Assembly: GCA_027065555.1 (NCBI GenBank)
Contig: JAMONS010000132.1
Coordinates: 1-64,000 of the forward strand
Reading direction: 5' to 3'
Length of the DNA: 64,000 nt
From: Hyphomicrobiales bacterium
GTDB taxonomy: Bacteria > Pseudomonadota > Alphaproteobacteria > Rhizobiales > Devosiaceae
Part shown: piece by piece, positions 8,195 through 19,122 of the stretch
Numbering within the stretch: position 1 is the stretch's first letter
Layout of the letters: every line of letters starts with the position of its first letter
Notes under the pieces: model-generated
What the model was told of the DNA's origin: nothing
Seen by the model: only the letters and a program-made list of their open reading frames with translations
Database searches by the model: none
Program-made: the position numbers and the translations under genes

Positions 8195-9724
8195 ATGTCA
8201 AAACTCTCTATATTTAACCGCCGCTCGTTCTTAAAAACAAGTGCACTTAGTGTTGTTGCTTTAAGCGCTGGTCTTGTGTTGCCAAAATTATCTGCCTTTG
8301 CTAGCGCTGCAAAACTGCACAATAATCCTTTAGCTATTCCAGCGCTTGATATGGGCACTAAGCAGGGTAACAAAACCATTTTTAATCTTGAAATTCAAAA
8401 TGGAGAAACGGAGTTTTTTAAGGGAGTTAAAACTAAAACTCGTGGGGTTAATGGGGCTTTGCTTGGCCCGACCTTAAGAATGAAAAATGGTGATGATGTC
8501 CAGCTAAATGTTAAAAACTCAATCGGTGAAACAACAACGCTTCATTGGCATGGTCTGCATATTCCAGCAAAATATGATGGCGGGCCGCATCAACCGATAA
8601 AACATGGCGAAACATGGTCGCCAGAATTTACCATCATGCAAAAGGCGGCCAATTTTTGGTACCACCCGCATTTAATGGGCAAGACGGCAGAGCATGTTTG
8701 GCAGGGTATTGCGGGTATGATTATTGTTGATGATGAGGAAAGTGAAAAACTATCATTACCAAAAGAATATGGTGTTGATGATATTCCGCTAGTTTTGCAA
8801 GATAGAAGGTTTTTCAAAGATGGCTCAATGACATATAAGCCTTCTCGTCATGATATTATGGCAGGAATGATTGGTGATGTGCCATTAGCAAATGGAACTA
8901 TTGAGCCTTATTTTGAAGCTAAAAAACAGCTATTACGCTTGCGTCTATTAAATGGTGCTAATGCCTCTATTTATGAGCTAGCTTTTTCTGATAATCGCTC
9001 ATTTAAGCAAATTGCAACCGATGGCTCTATGCTTGAAAAACCCTATGAGATCAATTCAATCATACTCTCACCGGGTGAGAGGGCAGAAATTGTAGTTGAT
9101 GTAAGTGGAGGCAATAATTTCATGCTTCTTAGTAAACCTGTTGAGGGCGGTGGCATGATGGGCGGCGGTATGGGCTCGGGCATGATGGGCGGCTCTAGCT
9201 CAAGAGAAGAATATGGAATACCATTTAATTTCTTAGAAATTCGTCCTGCAGAAAATTTTCAAAAATCCCCAAGCATTCCAAGCAAATTAACAAATATAAA
9301 TTGGCTAGATGAAAAGCAAGTTGACAAAGAAAGAAGTTTTTTAATGTCTATGCAAATGGGGCCCATGGCGATGCTTGGGTCAGGTAAGTCACATACGATT
9401 AATGGTAAATCCATGGATATGAAGCGCATTGATGAGACAATAAAACTTGATGATATTGAGATTTGGGAATTAAGCAATGATTCTAATTTTGCGCATCCGT
9501 TTCATGTGCATGATGTGCAATTTCAAATCCTATCTCGTAATGGCAAAAAACCCCATGCAGGTGAGCGAGGGCTAAAGGATACTGTTTTGGTAAATCCAAA
9601 TGAAATAGTGCGTTTCATAGCTAAATTTGATGATTTTGCAGATGAAAAATATCCCTACATGTATCATTGCCATATATTGGAGCATGAAGATGCTGGCATG
9701 ATGGGGCAGTTTTTGGTGGTTTAA
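8195..9724 (+). CDS. Tat-exported multicopper oxidase (CueO/SufI type)
   Basis: A 509-residue multicopper oxidase. I chose the ATG at 8195 rather than 8165 because GGGGAAAG lies just before it and the product then begins with a compact Tat signal (FNRRSFLKTSALS, hydrophobic core to about residue 38). Copper ligand motifs are in order: HWHGLH and WYHPHLMGKTAEH in the N-terminal cupredoxin, then HPFHVHDVQF and the type 1/3 motif YHCHILEHEDAGM at the C-terminus. A methionine/glycine-rich loop (GGGMMGGGMGSGMMGG) near residue 325 recalls the Met-rich segment of CueO, consistent with periplasmic Cu(I) oxidation. No copper pump is adjacent, so a copper-tolerance role is inference. Confidence 0.92.
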   Translation: MSKLSIFNRRSFLKTSALSVVALSAGLVLPKLSAFASAAKLHNNPLAIPALDMGTKQGNKTIFNLEIQNGETEFFKGVKTKTRGVNGALLGPTLRMKNGDDVQLNVKNSIGETTTLHWHGLHIPAKYDGGPHQPIKHGETWSPEFTIMQKAANFWYHPHLMGKTAEHVWQGIAGMIIVDDEESEKLSLPKEYGVDDIPLVLQDRRFFKDGSMTYKPSRHDIMAGMIGDVPLANGTIEPYFEAKKQLLRLRLLNGANASIYELAFSDNRSFKQIATDGSMLEKPYEINSIILSPGERAEIVVDVSGGNNFMLLSKPVEGGGMMGGGMGSGMMGGSSSREEYGIPFNFLEIRPAENFQKSPSIPSKLTNINWLDEKQVDKERSFLMSMQMGPMAMLGSGKSHTINGKSMDMKRIDETIKLDDIEIWELSNDSNFAHPFHVHDVQFQILSRNGKKPHAGERGLKDTVLVNPNEIVRFIAKFDDFADEKYPYMYHCHILEHEDAGMMGQFLVV

Positions 9725-9770
9725 TTGGTTGGTGTGGATTGTTTTAGACCTTACACCTCTCCACTCGCAC

Positions 9771-9834
9771 TTTCCCTGCCTTGAGCAGGGATTTCGTTAA
9801 GGTTGGCAAAAGACCCCCGATCAAGACGGGGGAG
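9771..9834. repeat. Double-hairpin dispersed repeat, copy 2 of 3
   Basis: CCCTGCCTTGAGCAGGG is followed after a spacer by CCCCCGATCAAGACGGGGG, where one base of the second stem differs from copy 1. It sits between the convergent multicopper oxidase and typA genes. A further short palindromic stretch (9889-9915) fills the rest of this gap. Confidence 0.8.
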
Positions 9835-9930
9835 GCGTGTGTTAAGTTGAGAGTGCGTGACTAAATACTTCATCTTGAAACCTCACAGTGAGTCTGTCGA
9901 ACTGCGAAGGAGGATGGCGTAAAGAAAAGC

Positions 9931-11742
9931 CTATTTCGGCGCTGCTCGGCTGGCTCTTTTCCTATCGTGTGGGCAAAGGTGAATTTTACGCAAACGAATT
10001 GATTGTGGTGTAACTTCTACATATTCATCGTCCGCAATATAGCCCAAAGATTGCTCAAGCGTTAGGCGTTTTGGGGTTGTTAGACGCACTGCCTCATCTT
10101 TTGATGAGGTGCGAATATTGGTTAGTTGCTTGCCTTTAAGTGGGTTAACCTCAAGGTCATTACCACGATTATGCTCACCAATAATCATGCCTTCATATAC
10201 TGGCACACCAGAATCGATTAGCATTTGCCCTCTGTCTTCAAGATTGAACAAAGCGTAAGGAACAGATGTTCCTGTGCTATTTGAAATCAAAACGCCAGTG
10301 CGACGACCCTGTAGCGCACCCTTAAATGGTGCAAATTCATGAAATACTCGGTTAAAAATTGCTGTGCCGCGTGTATCACCCATAAGTTCTGGTTGATAGC
10401 CGATGAGCGAGCGAGTTGGTACGTAAAGCCTTAATCTGGTGCGCCCAATACCAGAGGGTCGCATTTCAACTAATTCGCCTTTGCGCTCAGTGAGTTTTTG
10501 CACCACTGTGCCAGAATATTCATCATCAACATCTATTGTAACTTCTTCTATTGGCTCTAGTTTTTGGCCATCTTTTTCTTGGAATAATACTCTTGGGCGG
10601 CCAACGGTTAATTCGAACCCTTCACGGCGCATGGTTTCAATTAACACCGCTAATTGTAATTCTCCACGCCCAGAAACAGAAAAACTATCACTATCAGTGC
10701 CTTGAGAGATTTCTATCGCCACATTGCCTTCGGCTTCATTGCGCAGCCTGTCGCCAATTACTCGGCTTTGCACTTTTGAGCCCTCACGCCCTGCTAATGG
10801 GCCATCATTAATGCGAAAAGTCATAGAAAGAGTTGGCGGATCTATTGGTTGAGCTTTAATTGCTTCGCTGACGCTGACATCACAAATCGTATCGGCAACA
10901 GTTGCTATTTCAAGCCCTGCGAGTGAGACAATATCGCCAGCTTCACCAATTTCAACAGGAGAGCGCTCAAGCCCACGAAAAGCCAGAACTTTAGAAATGC
11001 GTCCCTTTTCTACCTGTTTGCTATCTCGGTTTAATACTATCACAGGGCCTGTGGCTTTAATTGAGCCAGCAAGAATTTTACCCGTTAGAATACGACCCAA
11101 AAACGGATCTCGTTGAATGGTTGTTACCAACATTTTGAAAGCACCAGTTTCAATTTTTGGCGCAGGTACGTGCTTTTGTACTTCATCAAGCAAAGGCCCA
11201 ATACTATCGCTTGCACCGTTTGGAGTAGTTGCCATCCAGCCATTTTTTGCTGATCCATAAAGCACGGGGAAATCTAGCTGTTCTTCTGAGGCATCAAGCG
11301 CTACAAAAAGATCAAAAACCTCGTTTAATACTTCGTCGTGACGCTCATCTGGTTTGTCAATCTTGTTTATTGCAACGATTGGGCGCAAGCCAAGTGCTAA
11401 GGCTTTTGCTAGCACAAATTTAGTTTGTGGCATTGGTCCTTCTGCCGCATCGACTAATAAGACAACTCCATCAACCATTGATAGGATACGCTCAACCTCA
11501 CCGCCAAAATCGGCGTGTCCCGGCGTGTCCACAATATTGATACGCATATCATTCCACAAAAGCGAAGTAACTTTTGCTAGGATTGTAATGCCACGCTCTC
11601 TTTCAAGATCATTAGAATCCATCGCTCTTTCTGCAACTTGTTGATTGTCACGAAATACACCAGATTGTTTTAATAGAACGTCGATAAGAGTAGTTTTGCC
11701 GTGATCGACATGGGCAATTATTGCAATGTTGCGCAAAGACAT
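9931..11742 (-). CDS. typA: Ribosome-associated GTPase TypA/BipA
   Basis: A translational GTPase of about 603 residues, close to the usual TypA length. I prefer the ATG at 11742, giving [18 protein letters not shown] as in homologues; the frame is open to a TTG at 11754. G1 (AHVDHGKTT), G2 (ERGITILAK), G3 ([12 protein letters not shown]) and G4 ([10 protein letters not shown]) are all visible, followed by domain II, an EF-G-like domain V and the TypA-specific C-terminal part ([14 protein letters not shown]). TypA binds 70S ribosomes and is needed for growth at low temperature and for 50S assembly in other bacteria. Confidence 0.96.
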   Translation of the reverse strand: MSLRNIAIIAHVDHGKTTLIDVLLKQSGVFRDNQQVAERAMDSNDLERERGITILAKVTSLLWNDMRINIVDTPGHADFGGEVERILSMVDGVVLLVDAAEGPMPQTKFVLAKALALGLRPIVAINKIDKPDERHDEVLNEVFDLFVALDASEEQLDFPVLYGSAKNGWMATTPNGASDSIGPLLDEVQKHVPAPKIETGAFKMLVTTIQRDPFLGRILTGKILAGSIKATGPVIVLNRDSKQVEKGRISKVLAFRGLERSPVEIGEAGDIVSLAGLEIATVADTICDVSVSEAIKAQPIDPPTLSMTFRINDGPLAGREGSKVQSRVIGDRLRNEAEGNVAIEISQGTDSDSFSVSGRGELQLAVLIETMRREGFELTVGRPRVLFQEKDGQKLEPIEEVTIDVDDEYSGTVVQKLTERKGELVEMRPSGIGRTRLRLYVPTRSLIGYQPELMGDTRGTAIFNRVFHEFAPFKGALQGRRTGVLISNSTGTSVPYALFNLEDRGQMLIDSGVPVYEGMIIGEHNRGNDLEVNPLKGKQLTNIRTSSKDEAVRLTTPKRLTLEQSLGYIADDEYVEVTPQSIRLRKIHLCPHDRKRASRAAPK

Positions 11743-11838
11743 GAGATTTACCAAAATATTTGTGAAAAAAAGGGTTCAAGCAGTGCCCTTAAACTAGAGA
11801 GGACAAAAGAACAAGCTAAATTGCTCTAACGTAGTTTT

Positions 11839-14800
11839 TTAAGCAGTTTTTGTCTTATGTTCGTTAATTTTTGTTTTTTGAATTTTTATCTTTTGCTGCA
11901 ATAATTTTTCAATCGAGTTTTGTGGAAGGGGTGGTGAAAATAAGTACCCCTGCACTTCATCGCAATCTTGCTTAAAAACCGCCCGTAATTGCTCTTCTGT
12001 TTCAATTCCCTCGGCGGTAACAGACATATTGAGGCTTTTGCCAATATCAACTACTGCCTTAATAATGGCGATTGATTCTGGTTTTTCATCAAGGGAAGAA
12101 ATGAATGAGCGATCAATTTTTACCTTATCAAAGGGAAAAGAGCGCAAATAGCTAAGGGACGAAAAGCCAGTGCCAAAATCATCAAGTGCTATACGTACTC
12201 CCATTGATTTTAACTTGTGTAAAATCTCTAAATTTCTATCACTTTCAGCTAGTGATACTGATTCGGTAATTTCAAGCTCTAAGCGGCACGGATCAAGCCC
12301 AGAATCTTTTAGGGCTTTAGAAACTTGATTTATTAAATCATCATTTGAAAATTGAATTGGCGAAACATTGACAGCTACTCTGACATCATTTGACCATTTA
12401 GCTGCACTTTTGCATGCAGTTTGAAGCGCCCAATTACCCATTTCTCTAATAAGCCCTGTTTCTTCTGCAACAGGAATAAACTCAAATGGTGAATAGGTTT
12501 TGCCTTTGCTAGTTTCCCAGCGCATGAGAGCCTCGCAACACGAAATTTGATTATCTTTAAGTGAAATTAATGGCTGGAAATGAAGCTGAAGTTCTTGGTT
12601 TTTCAAAGCATTTTTTAGTCCCGCTTCAATGGTAATACGTGCTTTTTGTTTATCAGACATTGCTTTTTTAAAGAAACAATAATCCCCACGCCCCTGATTT
12701 TTAATATGATAAAGTGCAAGATCGGCATTATGCATTAATGTTTTAGAGTTTTTGCCATCTTTAGGGGCAATAGCAATTCCGATTGATCCACCAATGATAA
12801 CTTCTATCTCATCTAAACATACAGGTTTGGCTAGCTCGATTAGAATATTTTGTGCAATTTTTTCTACATTAAACTTCTTACAAAGCGGTTTTATTAGGGC
12901 GGTAAATTCATCTCCACCTAAGCGTGCAATAAATCCATAATCCTTGATACAATTAGCAATGCGTTGTGAAATAACTTTTAATGTTTCGTCACCTATTGCA
13001 TGTCCAAAGCTATCGTTAATTGGTTTGAAATGATCTAAATCTACACATAATACAGCCCACCCCTCTCCAGATTTAATATTATCTTCTTTTTCAAGTAGGA
13101 TTTCATGAAATGCTCGTCTATTAAGCAATCCAGTTAGGCCGTCATGTTTTGCCATATGTCGGATAAGTTCTTCGGATTTATGTTGTTCGGTTATATCCTC
13201 ATGGGTAGAAAGCCAACCCCCATCTTCTAATGGTTGATGGTTGATAAAAATAATTTGCCCGTTAAGCATAGTTATTGGGCCAGTGCTTGGTTTGTTAGAT
13301 TTTATCACTTTACTTAGTGTCTTAAGCCGCTGTTTTTTATCAGCAATAGAGACCATGTCATATTTTGCACCATGATCAAGAATATCCCATAGACTTACAT
13401 TGGGCTTTGAAAGTTTTTTAGGCAATTTATAAAGCTTAGCAAATGGTCTGTTACAAATTACTAGTTTACAATCTTTATCAAACATAGCCAATCCATGGCT
13501 CATATTGTTAACTGCTGCATCAAAGCGCATATTTTGTTGCAAAATTTCATCTGTACGTATTTTGATAAGTTTTTCTTTTTCAACTTTCTCGGTAATATCT
13601 TCATGTATTGTTATCCAGCCGCCATCATCTAAGGGATGATGGTTCATAAATATTATTTGCCCATTAAGCATATTAATAGGGCCAGAAATAGGTTTATCAG
13701 TTTTTAAGACTTCACCAATAATTTCAAAGCGTTGTTTTTTATCGGCAATAGAAACCCTGCCAAATGTTGCATCATGATCTAAAATGTCCCAAAAACTAGT
13801 ACCTACCTGTGATAATTTTTTAGGTAATTCGTAAATCTCTATATAAGGCTGGTTGCAAATTACTAATTTATTATCTTTGTCAAACAGCGCTAGGCCATGG
13901 CTCATATTATTTATCGCTGTATCAAAACGATTGTTTTGTTGTTCAAGTTCAGAGCTTCTAAGCTCTATTAATTTTTCTTTTTGATTTTGCTCAGAAATAT
14001 CTTGATGAGTTGCCACCCAACCGCCACCTGCCATTGGTTTTCTAATTACTTGAAGAAGCCTTTTGTCCACTTTTTCAATAAAATTATCTGCGGTTGGCGC
14101 ACCATCAACAAAATCTAGACGCTTTTCTAGAAATTCTTCATCACTTTCATCATCGCTACTCATATTGTGCGCCAAGCGATATTTTAATATATCCTTTATT
14201 GGCGTACCAACTTTAATCATTTTTTTGGGAAGACTATAAAATTTGGCATATATGTCATTGCTGATAATTAATTTATGATCTGGTCCAAACATGGATAGAC
14301 CATGTGACATGTTAGAAATGGCTGCGTTAATCAAGCTGTTTTGGCTAGCAATATGTTTATCTTTTTTCTGCTCAATTTCTTGTTGTTTTATTTCTTCGCT
14401 AATATCATGCACAACGCCTATCCAGCCACCGCCCTTAATCGGGTTTTTAAACACTCGAATATGACGTCTCTTTATTTTTTCAACAAAATCTTGATCTGGT
14501 TTTTTTGATTTTGCCATTGCAAGGCGGTTTCTTAGGTAGGTTTTAGCGCTTTCTCCTTTTGGGATAAGTCCTTTAGAAATCCTATGGTGAAGGATATCTT
14601 CAAATTTAGTTCCTTGCTTTGTTAGTTTTTTTGGAAGTTCAAAAATTTGTGTATAGGCTTCATTACACATTATCAGGAGTTTATTCTCATCAAAAGCGCA
14701 CAAGCCTTGCGACATAGAATCAAGGGCTGCATTAAACCAGTTATGTTGGTCTGCAATTTGCTTGTCTTTTTGTATCTCGTTTTGTTTTAGTTGTATTTTA

Positions 14801-15261
14801 GCTGTAATATTTTTTTGAGTTATAATTTGCCCAACATTTGGAACTTTAATAAAAGTAGATTGAAGGATTTTATTTCCAACAGCCCTTTCATAAGTTTGGT
14901 TGTCATTTAGCTTTGAAGCTTTCTTCAAAATAGCAGAATATTTTTTATACATAGAAAGGGCGCTAATTCCTTCACTATTGCCATTTTTGACCGACAATTT
15001 ACACGCCTCTTTAAGTGTTATGCCCACTTTAAGTCCACGCACTTTAGAAAAATACATATTTTCGTATTTTTTATTAAAACTAACTAGCTTTTGATCATCG
15101 CTCCAGACGGTGAAAGTGTCAGACATGCTTTCAAGAAAAGCATGGAATAATATGCTATCTAGCTCTTTTGTACCCAGCCGTTTTGTACCAAGGCTTTTAG
15201 AGCCTGGTTTCATAGGCTTTTTGCGTGTTTTTTTTACAATTTTAGCCTTGCTATTAACCAA
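11839..15261 (-). CDS. Multi-PAS diguanylate cyclase/phosphodiesterase (GGDEF-EAL)
   Basis: A 1140-residue signalling protein without visible membrane segments. Five PAS-like units recur about every 135 residues, with the phrase (N/D)(S/N)MS(Q/H)GL near residues 180, 317, 452 and 586 and a more divergent first unit near 48. A GGDEF domain follows with an intact GGDEF motif at about residues 782-786, and an EAL domain with EALMRW near 910, ELEITES, and DDFGTGFSSL near 1026. Both c-di-GMP synthesis and breakdown residues look intact. The RxxD inhibitory site before GGDEF is absent. The start used is a TTG; the Met at residue 17 is an alternative. It is cytoplasmic by inference. Confidence 0.93.
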   Translation of the reverse strand: MVNSKAKIVKKTRKKPMKPGSKSLGTKRLGTKELDSILFHAFLESMSDTFTVWSDDQKLVSFNKKYENMYFSKVRGLKVGITLKEACKLSVKNGNSEGISALSMYKKYSAILKKASKLNDNQTYERAVGNKILQSTFIKVPNVGQIITQKNITAKIQLKQNEIQKDKQIADQHNWFNAALDSMSQGLCAFDENKLLIMCNEAYTQIFELPKKLTKQGTKFEDILHHRISKGLIPKGESAKTYLRNRLAMAKSKKPDQDFVEKIKRRHIRVFKNPIKGGGWIGVVHDISEEIKQQEIEQKKDKHIASQNSLINAAISNMSHGLSMFGPDHKLIISNDIYAKFYSLPKKMIKVGTPIKDILKYRLAHNMSSDDESDEEFLEKRLDFVDGAPTADNFIEKVDKRLLQVIRKPMAGGGWVATHQDISEQNQKEKLIELRSSELEQQNNRFDTAINNMSHGLALFDKDNKLVICNQPYIEIYELPKKLSQVGTSFWDILDHDATFGRVSIADKKQRFEIIGEVLKTDKPISGPINMLNGQIIFMNHHPLDDGGWITIHEDITEKVEKEKLIKIRTDEILQQNMRFDAAVNNMSHGLAMFDKDCKLVICNRPFAKLYKLPKKLSKPNVSLWDILDHGAKYDMVSIADKKQRLKTLSKVIKSNKPSTGPITMLNGQIIFINHQPLEDGGWLSTHEDITEQHKSEELIRHMAKHDGLTGLLNRRAFHEILLEKEDNIKSGEGWAVLCVDLDHFKPINDSFGHAIGDETLKVISQRIANCIKDYGFIARLGGDEFTALIKPLCKKFNVEKIAQNILIELAKPVCLDEIEVIIGGSIGIAIAPKDGKNSKTLMHNADLALYHIKNQGRGDYCFFKKAMSDKQKARITIEAGLKNALKNQELQLHFQPLISLKDNQISCCEALMRWETSKGKTYSPFEFIPVAEETGLIREMGNWALQTACKSAAKWSNDVRVAVNVSPIQFSNDDLINQVSKALKDSGLDPCRLELEITESVSLAESDRNLEILHKLKSMGVRIALDDFGTGFSSLSYLRSFPFDKVKIDRSFISSLDEKPESIAIIKAVVDIGKSLNMSVTAEGIETEEQLRAVFKQDCDEVQGYLFSPPLPQNSIEKLLQQKIKIQKTKINEHKTKTA

Positions 15262-15341
15262 TAGAGTGCCCCGAAATTATCATTAAATTGTATGATAACT
15301 AAAAGGGCTTAACGATGGTTTAACAACAAATTAACTATATA

Positions 15342-16556
15342 TTATTTGGCTTTTCTTGAAGCGAGTGTTCTTAGGCGAAGCGCATTGAGTTTTATAAATC
15401 CTTGCGCATCATATTGATCATAAGTGCCTGAGCCTTCTTCAAAAGTTACTAAATCTTCTGAATAAAGCGAAAAGGGTGAATTGCGGGCAATTACACTTGC
15501 ACTGCCCTTATAAAGTTTGAGTGTAACTTCGCCGCTGACATATTTTTGGCTATTATCAATCAGTGCTTGCAACATTTCACGCTCGGGTGAGAACCAAAAT
15601 CCATTATAAATTAGTTCAGCATAACGAGGCATAATTTCGTCTTTTAGGTGTGCCGCACCGCCATCAAGGGTAATAGATTCAATGCCACGATGCGCCACCA
15701 GCAATATTGTGCCACCCGGAGTTTCATAAATCCCACGTGATTTCATGCCAACAAAGCGATTTTCGACTAAATCAAGCCTTCCAATACCGTGTTTGCCGCC
15801 TAATTCGTTGAGTTTGGTTAAAAAATTAGCAGGTGATAGTTTTTCACCATTGATAGAAATTGCATCACCCTTTTCAAAGCCAATAGTGATAATTTCTGGA
15901 TTATCGGGTGCATTTTCTGGGTTAACTGTGCGCTGATAAACATATTCAGGCGCTTCAACATTAGGATCTTCTAAGACTTTGCCCTCAGATGAAGTATGAA
16001 GCAGGTTCGCATCAACCGAAAATGGCGCTTCGCCTCTTTTATCTTTTGGTACAGGAATTTGATTTTTCTCGGCATATTCAATTAGCTTTGTACGGCTTTG
16101 CAAATCCCAAATACGCCATGGAGCAATAATTTTTATATCAGGATTTAGCGCATAGGCGGCTAATTCAAACCTAACTTGGTCGTTGCCCTTGCCCGTTGCT
16201 CCATGAGATATTGCGTTCGCTCCTGTTTCTTTTGCTATTTCAACTAAGCGTTTTGAAATAAGCGGGCGGGCAATAGATGTGCCTAATAAATATACCCCTT
16301 CATAAAGCGCATTGGCACGAAACATTGGGAAAACATAATCTTTTACAAATTCCTCACGCAAATCCTCAATATAAATCTCTTTAATGCCCATCATTTCAGC
16401 TTTTTGCCGAGCTGGCTCTAATTCATCACCTTGCCCTAAATCGGCAGTGAAAGTTACGATTTCGCAACCATATTCATTTTTTAACCATTTAAGAATAATG
16501 GAAGTATCAAGGCCGCCAGAATAGGCAAGAACTACTTTTTTAATATCTTTGCTCAT
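15342..16556 (-). CDS. argG: Argininosuccinate synthase
   Basis: A 404-residue enzyme joining citrulline and aspartate with ATP to form argininosuccinate in arginine synthesis. The N-terminal ATP pyrophosphatase P-loop [15 protein letters not shown] (residues about 10-24) and the family motif [16 protein letters not shown] are intact, and the length is standard. The ATG at 16556 is the natural start. It lies 64 bases after rlmN on the same strand. The partner gene argH is elsewhere in the window (43.6-45.0 kb). Confidence 0.97.
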   Translation of the reverse strand: MSKDIKKVVLAYSGGLDTSIILKWLKNEYGCEIVTFTADLGQGDELEPARQKAEMMGIKEIYIEDLREEFVKDYVFPMFRANALYEGVYLLGTSIARPLISKRLVEIAKETGANAISHGATGKGNDQVRFELAAYALNPDIKIIAPWRIWDLQSRTKLIEYAEKNQIPVPKDKRGEAPFSVDANLLHTSSEGKVLEDPNVEAPEYVYQRTVNPENAPDNPEIITIGFEKGDAISINGEKLSPANFLTKLNELGGKHGIGRLDLVENRFVGMKSRGIYETPGGTILLVAHRGIESITLDGGAAHLKDEIMPRYAELIYNGFWFSPEREMLQALIDNSQKYVSGEVTLKLYKGSASVIARNSPFSLYSEDLVTFEEGSGTYDQYDAQGFIKLNALRLRTLASRKAK

Positions 16557-16620
16557 GATTGTACCTTTAAGAACTTGTTGCTTAATGAGGTTTTATGCCA
16601 GAGTGAGCAAAAAATAAACA

Positions 16621-17775
16621 TTATTTTTTATTTCTTTTTATTCGCTCGCTTGCGGATTTTAACTGCCCACAAGCCGCATCAATATCTCGCCCTCTTGGGG
16701 TTCTTATCGGGGAAGCATATCCTGCTCGATTTACAATATCACCAAAGCGCTCAATAGTTTCCCAATCTGAACATTCATAGGGCGAATTTTGCCAAATATT
16801 AAACGGAATAAGGTTTATTTTAGCAGGGATATTTGCCAATAAACGCACTAATTCTTTAGCATCTGCATCACTATCATTAACTCCCTTTAGCATGACATAT
16901 TCAAAGGTAATTCGGCGAGCATTGCTTAGCGAGGGATAGGTGCGACATGCTTCAAGAAGTTCAGCTATTGGCCATTTTTTATTTATTGGAATAAGTTCAT
17001 TGCGTAAATCATCACGCACCGCATGTAAGGAAATCGCTAACATTACGCCAATTTCTTGCCCAGCTGGCTTTATTTTTGGTACAACGCCAGAGGTTGAAAG
17101 CGTGATGCGGCGTTTTGAAAGCGCTAAGCCATCGCCATCTGAAATGATTAGCAATGCTTGTTTTACATTATCAAAATTATATAGTGGCTCACCCATGCCC
17201 ATCATTACAATATTTGTTATGGCACGGACATTTTCATTGGGAATTAAACCGTTGCTTGGGCGTTTTTGATTTGGGAAATCACCAAGCAGGTCTTTTGCCA
17301 TTAAAACTTGCGAGATAATTTCACCAGCGCTTAGGTTTCGCACCAGTTTTTGTGTGCCAGTATGGCAAAATGAGCAAGTTAAGGTACAGCCAACTTGGCT
17401 TGAAACACAAAGCGTGCCTCGAGATTTTTCTGGAATATAAACGGTTTCAACATCAACTGGCGCAACTAATGGATTATTTTTATCAAAAAAACGAAATAAC
17501 CATTTTCTTGTGCCATCTTTTGATATTTGCTCTGAAATAAGTTCAGGCCGATTAATATAAAAATGCTTTTTAAGCTCTAAGCGAAAAGGCTTAGCTATAT
17601 TGCTCATCAGGTCAAAATCTGTGACCCCATTAACATAGAGCCAGTTCCAGAGCTGGGAGGCACGCATTTTTGCTTGTTTATTATTTAAGCCTAGTTTCTC
17701 AAGTTCAATAATTATTTCTATCTTTGAGAGATTGATTAAATCAATAGGCATTATTTGGCTAAGTTGTTTTTCCAT
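16621..17775 (-). CDS. rlmN: Dual-specificity 23S rRNA/tRNA methyltransferase RlmN
   Basis: A 384-residue radical SAM enzyme that methylates C2 of adenosine 2503 in 23S rRNA and A37 in some tRNAs. The CxxxCxxC cluster is in [13 protein letters not shown] near residue 130. The [12 protein letters not shown] motif follows, and the C-terminal catalytic cysteine is probably in DIDAACGQL. An N-terminal helical domain ([20 protein letters not shown]) precedes the barrel. Length fits alphaproteobacterial RlmN. Located between the IalB-like genes and argG, all on the minus strand. Confidence 0.96.
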   Translation of the reverse strand: MEKQLSQIMPIDLINLSKIEIIIELEKLGLNNKQAKMRASQLWNWLYVNGVTDFDLMSNIAKPFRLELKKHFYINRPELISEQISKDGTRKWLFRFFDKNNPLVAPVDVETVYIPEKSRGTLCVSSQVGCTLTCSFCHTGTQKLVRNLSAGEIISQVLMAKDLLGDFPNQKRPSNGLIPNENVRAITNIVMMGMGEPLYNFDNVKQALLIISDGDGLALSKRRITLSTSGVVPKIKPAGQEIGVMLAISLHAVRDDLRNELIPINKKWPIAELLEACRTYPSLSNARRITFEYVMLKGVNDSDADAKELVRLLANIPAKINLIPFNIWQNSPYECSDWETIERFGDIVNRAGYASPIRTPRGRDIDAACGQLKSASERIKRNKK

Positions 17776-17817
17776 AAAAGTGCTTTAGAGCAAAAACATA
17801 TAAATAATCAAATAGAT

Positions 17818-18342
17818 TTAATTACAAGCTCTATCTATCGAACGTGAAGCGGCGGTAACGCCTGATAATGAGAAGGTTTGGACTACATTTACATTATCTT
17901 TTGTCATGCCTGCAATATTAATGCTTGAGCCAGCTCGCATTTGACCGGCAACATCTTTGCTTTTTTCTCTATCAGCCAGCCATGCCGCATCATCCTTGGT
18001 GAATAACTCATAGGATTGCCCACCTATAATGAGCTTTGCTTCGCTATTTGTAGCAAAAGTAAAACCCGCTACAAAATTAAATTCATATTGGATATTTTCT
18101 GATGGGCGATGGGTGAGATAAATATAGGCTTGTTTATAATTTTTAGGCTCTGGTTTAACGCTTTTTGGCTTTGATAAGACAAAACATAATTTTCCACTCC
18201 CCTGTGATGTGGAATAAGCTGACCAGTCCTTAAAATCACCTAGTAATTGTACTGATTGTGCCTGTGCTCCAGTGAGCGAAAGGGCAATTAAAATAGCGCC
18301 AGTGCTTATAAGTTGCACTAATTTTAAGGGCAGTTTTGCCAT
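17818..18342 (-). CDS. IalB-like secreted protein, copy 1
   Basis: A 174-residue exported protein of the invasion-associated locus B family. The signal peptide ends near ALSLTGAQAQ (about residue 29). The mature domain shows the family pattern: GDFKDWSAY near the start, a LCFVLSKPK strand, WLADREKSKDVAGQMRAG, then FSLSGVTAASRSIDRACN at the C-terminus. Two cysteines (LCF and the terminal RACN) probably form a disulfide. In Bartonella IalB was linked to erythrocyte invasion, but the family is widespread in free-living alphaproteobacteria and its general role is unclear. It sits 27 bases downstream of its paralogue. Confidence 0.85.
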   Translation of the reverse strand: MAKLPLKLVQLISTGAILIALSLTGAQAQSVQLLGDFKDWSAYSTSQGSGKLCFVLSKPKSVKPEPKNYKQAYIYLTHRPSENIQYEFNFVAGFTFATNSEAKLIIGGQSYELFTKDDAAWLADREKSKDVAGQMRAGSSINIAGMTKDNVNVVQTFSLSGVTAASRSIDRACN

Positions 18343-18369
18343 TTATAAATCCAATTTGGCTAACTCGAA

Positions 18370-18900
18370 CTATTTACAGGTCTTATCTAATTCAGCGATT
18401 GCTGCTGTTACACCAGAAAGCGAATATGTATCAGTTGTGTTTGTTCCGCGCTGCGATGTGCCTTTAACAATTAGTTCTCTACCTCGTTTCATGCCATCAA
18501 CAAAAGCTCTTTCGTCATTTGTACTAGCAAGCCAAGCGGCAGATCCCTCAATAATCATTGCATATATTTTGCCGTCAAGAATTGCTGAAGGGTTTGAACC
18601 TGCCTTAAGAGGATAACCAACAAGAGTTTGGATTTCGTTTTTTGTGCCCAAGCCTTTGCGATTAATCACTAAAAAATGAATAGGATCACGATTAACATTT
18701 GTTGGCTGGCTTTCTTGAGGTTGGGAGGAAACATAGCATATTATACCATTTGCATCTTTCCCCTTCCAAGCAGTCCAGTCTTTGAAAGTTCCAAGATTTG
18801 TAGCTTCTTGGGCAAAGGCCATTGGTGCGCTAATAAACGTCAGCACAGCGACAGCAAAAGCACTAATATTTCTTATGGATTTAGCTAATTTCATTTTCAT
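18370..18900 (-). CDS. IalB-like secreted protein, copy 2
   Basis: A 176-residue paralogue of the downstream gene, with signal peptide to about residue 30 (FISAPMAFAQ) and the same mature plan: GTFKDWTAW, IICYVSSQPQ, WLASTNDERAFVDGMKRG and YSLSGVTAAIAELDKTCK. The conserved SLSGVTAA near the C-terminus and the paired cysteines link the two copies, which otherwise differ considerably, so the duplication is old. The ATG at 18900 is preceded by AAGGGAAA; an in-frame ATG at 18894 is also possible. Promoter elements for the pair would lie in the 314-base gap up to 19214, shared with the divergent sulfide:quinone oxidoreductase. Confidence 0.85.
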   Translation of the reverse strand: MKMKLAKSIRNISAFAVAVLTFISAPMAFAQEATNLGTFKDWTAWKGKDANGIICYVSSQPQESQPTNVNRDPIHFLVINRKGLGTKNEIQTLVGYPLKAGSNPSAILDGKIYAMIIEGSAAWLASTNDERAFVDGMKRGRELIVKGTSQRGTNTTDTYSLSGVTAAIAELDKTCK

Positions 18901-19122
18901 TACAAAATTTCCCTTTTGCTTAGAATCAATTTTGTTTCATTCTAGTGTTGTTAAAGTTACTAAGAAGCAAATTTTAATCAAATTTAATATATTTTTACAA
19001 TATTTTTTATAATGTCATCAATATGGCAGTAAAGATTATTTTTGCATCATTTATGCTTTAACCAAGTAAAGATGACTAGAAGGTGAATGATCTATTAATT
19101 TTATTTATTTGTAGTGATAAAT

